27,072 nucleotides of DNA from assembly GCA_964459065.1 (NCBI GenBank), contig CAYWMN010000014.1, forward strand, positions 1-27,072. The letters run 5' to 3'. A program made the position numbers and the translations under genes. Origin of the DNA: JAMCXS01 sp964459065. GTDB lineage: Bacteria; Acidobacteriota; Terriglobia; UBA7540. The notes under the pieces are model-generated. The model worked only from the letters and a program-made list of their open reading frames with translations, ran no database searches and was not told the origin of the DNA. Below, one piece after another: positions 25,138-27,072 of this stretch. The number at the start of each line of letters is the position of its first letter. Position 1 is the first letter of the stretch.

Positions 25138-25833
25138 ATGGCTGTTCCCGTCTTATTACCCACCACCGCCCGCGACGAATCCTTTGGCGGAGTCACCTAT
25201 CACATTCAGGGAGAACTGGTCCCCGCGCTCAGCGTGGAGCTTGCCGCCATGCCCATTTACTTTGAGCATCACGTGCTGCTCTGGAAAGATCCGCAGGTTG
25301 ACGTTGGCATCAAGGCCATGAAGGGAGCTTTCAAACGCATGGTGGCCGGCATGCCCGTTTTCCTTACGGAAGCCCGCGGCCCGGGCCGCATCGCCTTCAG
25401 CCGCGACGGCGCCGGACACGTCTTCGGGCTCCATCTCAAGCAGGGACAGGAGGTCGACGTCCGCGAGCACCAGTTCCTGGCGGCCACCGAAAGCCTGGAG
25501 TACGGCTTCACGCGCATCAAGGGGGTCAGCAACATCCTGTTTGGAGGCACCGGCTTCTTTATCGACCGGTTCACCTGCCGCCAGCCGGAAGGCATCGTGT
25601 GGCTGCACGGCTATGGCAACGTCTTTGAGATTGACCTGAAAGCCGGCGAGCAGATCGATATCGAACCGGGCGGCTGGATTTACAAAGATCCCAGCGTGGA
25701 AATGCAGACGATGTTTCAGCGGGTTTCCACCGGCTTGTTGGCCAGCGCCGCGCAACTTTCCTGGAACCGCTTCACCGGTCCCGGCCGCGTCGCCCTGCAG
25801 TCCATGTATTTCCACATGCCCACGGAAAAATAG
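25138..25833 (+). CDS. AIM24-family protein (TIGR00266-like)
   Basis: 231 aa, a beta-rich protein with the internal repeats of the AIM24 family: an early FGGVTYHIQGELVPALSVEL, then GPGRIAFSRDGAGHVFGLHLKQGQEVDVREHQFLA, GGTGFFIDRFTCRQPEGIVWLHGYGNVFEIDLKAGEQIDIEPGGWIYKD, and a terminal FTGPGRVALQSMYFH. Bacterial members have no firmly known function; yeast AIM24 is linked to mitochondrial membrane organisation. No signal peptide or membrane helix is seen, so it should be cytoplasmic or peripheral. GAGGAG lies about 10 nt before ATG 25138. It is divergent from the AhpD-like/MbfA/channel set and followed after 129 nt by the TonB-C genes. Confidence 0.9.
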   Translation: MAVPVLLPTTARDESFGGVTYHIQGELVPALSVELAAMPIYFEHHVLLWKDPQVDVGIKAMKGAFKRMVAGMPVFLTEARGPGRIAFSRDGAGHVFGLHLKQGQEVDVREHQFLAATESLEYGFTRIKGVSNILFGGTGFFIDRFTCRQPEGIVWLHGYGNVFEIDLKAGEQIDIEPGGWIYKDPSVEMQTMFQRVSTGLLASAAQLSWNRFTGPGRVALQSMYFHMPTEK

Positions 25834-25962
25834 GCGGCCCCTGCGCAGAGCCTGGCTGGTAGCCGCGACACTGTTCTTTGTGTCGCGGGTTCTCTGCGGC
25901 CTGACGTTTTGCGCCCGCGCTTTTCCGGCCAAAGGCCGCGGACGGAAAGGGGAGATAAAGCG

Positions 25963-26136
25963 ATGAGATCGGCACGGACAATCATGCTGATGGGCCTGGC
26001 GCTGGCGTTTGCCGCCGGGCTCCCGGCGCAGAACTTGCCGCGCATGCAGGCGGCGCTTGCCAAGCAGTACTGCGGCAGGCCGCTCCTGATGCAGAATTTC
26101 CGGTCGGGGTCAACGCTGCACTTTTCTTCCAATGGC
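25963..26136 (+). repeat. Direct repeat, copy 1 (5' end of the first TonB-C gene)
   Basis: 174 nt identical to 26880-27053. The identity starts at the ATG (one further matching base lies before it; the leaders differ) and ends at the codon where the copies read GGCGGG and GGCACG. It covers the signal peptide and about 36 mature residues, including synonymous positions. Confidence 0.95.
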
Positions 26137-26820
26137 GGGTTCATCAAAGGCGGACGTCCAGGCCCGTGGACGCTCGACGCGTACTTCCAGGTGAAGAAGG
26201 TCAAACTTAAGCGCAAAGCTCTGCGTTTGATAGGCCGGCGCGTTGTCTACGAATATATCAAGAGCGCCCACAGGCTGCGGCCGTTTCTGGCAGACGGATT
26301 AACGGTGGAGATTCGCACGGATCCGACCTCGCTGAGCCTCACGACCCTCCAGCAAGCCCTCGGTAGGATCTTCGCTCCGCCCAGCGAAAAGCTGGTTGAT
26401 TTCGCTCCTAGCTACTGGAAGTACTACTTGATGCATCCCAAGATTTCTCGCGCTCCTTGCGCTGACAGGTCACACTGCAAGCCGTTTGAGGAAGTCGCAA
26501 GCCTCATGTCAGCTTATCCCTTAGACTATAAGCACCCAAACGGTGTCACCCTACCCAAGCCCCTGTCTGTGCCCAACCCGCCTTACACGCTGGAGGCTCG
26601 CGAGGCGTGGCTTCAGGGAACGATAGTTCTTGGGATTGTGATCGGCGTTAACGGGCGGGTCGAGAATGAGATGCTGATCAGGCCACTGGGATTGGGCCTG
26701 GACGAGCAGGCCGCCCAGACGCTCCGGACCTGGACCTTCACACCCGCCACTCGCGCCGGAAAGCCAATACGAGTGGCGGTCTGGGTGGAAGTTAGGTTTA
26801 GGGTATTTCGATCTCAATAG
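25963..26820 (+). CDS. Secreted protein with C-terminal TonB-like domain (first of tandem pair)
   Basis: 285 aa. A signal peptide (about 1-22, ending LPAQ) is followed by a region with no family I recognise, then a TonB-C fold at about 195-285: NPPYTLEAREAWLQGTIVLGIVIGVNGRVEN, GLDEQAAQTLRTWTFTPATRAGKPIRVAVWVEVRFRV. Lacking a proline-rich membrane-spanning stalk and the N-terminal anchor of true TonB, it is more likely a periplasmic or outer-membrane-facing protein than an energy transducer. ATG 25963 is chosen over 25909 because it starts directly at the signal peptide and GGGGAG lies upstream. Codons around 26400-26540 (TTA, AGG, ATA-type) look less GC-rich than in the 5' part. The gene's first 174 nt are repeated without change at 26880. 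Confidence 0.8.
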   Translation: MRSARTIMLMGLALAFAAGLPAQNLPRMQAALAKQYCGRPLLMQNFRSGSTLHFSSNGGFIKGGRPGPWTLDAYFQVKKVKLKRKALRLIGRRVVYEYIKSAHRLRPFLADGLTVEIRTDPTSLSLTTLQQALGRIFAPPSEKLVDFAPSYWKYYLMHPKISRAPCADRSHCKPFEEVASLMSAYPLDYKHPNGVTLPKPLSVPNPPYTLEAREAWLQGTIVLGIVIGVNGRVENEMLIRPLGLGLDEQAAQTLRTWTFTPATRAGKPIRVAVWVEVRFRVFRSQ

Positions 26821-26876
26821 TCAGCTCCGGGGGTATCGGAATACCAAGTGGTGCCGACAAATTGGAGAGGGAAAAA

Positions 26877-27072
26877 ATGATGAGATCGGCACGGACAATC
26901 ATGCTGATGGGCCTGGCGCTGGCGTTTGCCGCCGGGCTCCCGGCGCAGAACTTGCCGCGCATGCAGGCGGCGCTTGCCAAGCAGTACTGCGGCAGGCCGC
27001 TCCTGATGCAGAATTTCCGGTCGGGGTCAACGCTGCACTTTTCTTCCAATGGCACGTTCATCAAGGGCGGCC
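26877..27072 (+). CDS. Second tandem TonB-C-family gene, 5' part only (runs off the window)
   Basis: 65 codons are present. From the second Met on, the protein repeats the first tandem gene: signal peptide, then PRMQAALAKQYCGRP, FRSGSTLHFSSNG, with the next residue changed (Gly to Thr) and the region TFIKGG. A GGAGAGGG lies 5 nt before ATG 26877; a second ATG follows at once at 26880 and corresponds to the start of copy 1. A small hairpin (GGTAT-CGGA-ATACC, 26832-26845) stands between the two genes. The C-terminal domain is outside the window, so the TonB-C assignment for this copy is inferred from copy 1. Confidence 0.8.
   Translation, partial: MMRSARTIMLMGLALAFAAGLPAQNLPRMQAALAKQYCGRPLLMQNFRSGSTLHFSSNGTFIKGG
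26880..27053 (+). repeat. Direct repeat, copy 2 (5' end of the second TonB-C gene)
   Basis: Identical over 174 nt to 25963-26136, at a distance of 917 bp. Past 27053 the copies differ at four of the next 18 positions. Confidence 0.95.

Overview
This is a GC-rich bacterial segment, most likely from the chromosome of a soil-type Acidobacteriota (or a close relative). The assignment is an inference. It rests on the mix of families (exported CocE-type hydrolase, DUF1080 protein, secreted TonB-C proteins, exported FAM173-like methyltransferase, MbfA-type ferritin/VIT1 protein) and on an intergenic 'TCATTCCGAGCGCAGCG..GAATCTGC' repeat of a kind I associate with Acidobacteriota. No rRNA, tRNA, CRISPR array, phage or IS gene was seen. 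The only mobile-type module is a hicAB toxin-antitoxin pair.

Layout. (1) 1-5079, sugar-nucleotide block: an intrinsic terminator, a short nucleotide-sugar dehydrogenase (+), then a minus-strand set reading FAD oxidoreductase, full-length UDP-GlcNAc/Glc-type dehydrogenase, DegT aminotransferase. The dehydrogenase and aminotransferase are the classes that turn UDP-HexNAc into amino-uronic acid sugars for surface glycans. The aminotransferase appears to start at a rare ATT codon. (2) 5080-8414: a 515-nt gene-free region, then an enolase-superfamily acid-sugar dehydratase and an SDR dehydrogenase (+), facing a HAD phosphatase (-). This suggests non-phosphorylative deoxy-sugar or acid-sugar catabolism. 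(3) 8574-9046: hicAB. (4) 9206-14126: PolX (-), divergent from an NtrB/NtrC-like sensor kinase and sigma-54 activator (+). (5) 14218-18569: exported carbohydrate/ester group, with a Tat-exported clan-D glycosidase-like protein tail-to-tail with a CocE/NonD hydrolase, then a DUF1080 protein. (6) 18801-22101: small lipoprotein, strong bidirectional hairpin, APC permease, DinB-like protein, exported methyltransferase. (7) 22121-25833: a minus-strand set reading AhpD-like protein, MbfA-like ferritin-VIT1 iron exporter, and a pore-loop channel with an atypical TLGMGD filter. It is divergent from an AIM24-family gene, with recognisable promoters for both directions. (8) 25963-end: two tandem genes for secreted TonB-C proteins whose first 174 nt are identical; the second is cut by the window edge.

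The best candidates for new biology are the AhpD-like/ferritin-VIT1/channel set (possible iron and redox stress unit), the ATT-initiated aminotransferase, the tandem TonB-C genes with identical 5' ends, and the apparently exported SAM-methyltransferase. All functional assignments come from reading motifs by eye; no database search was run.
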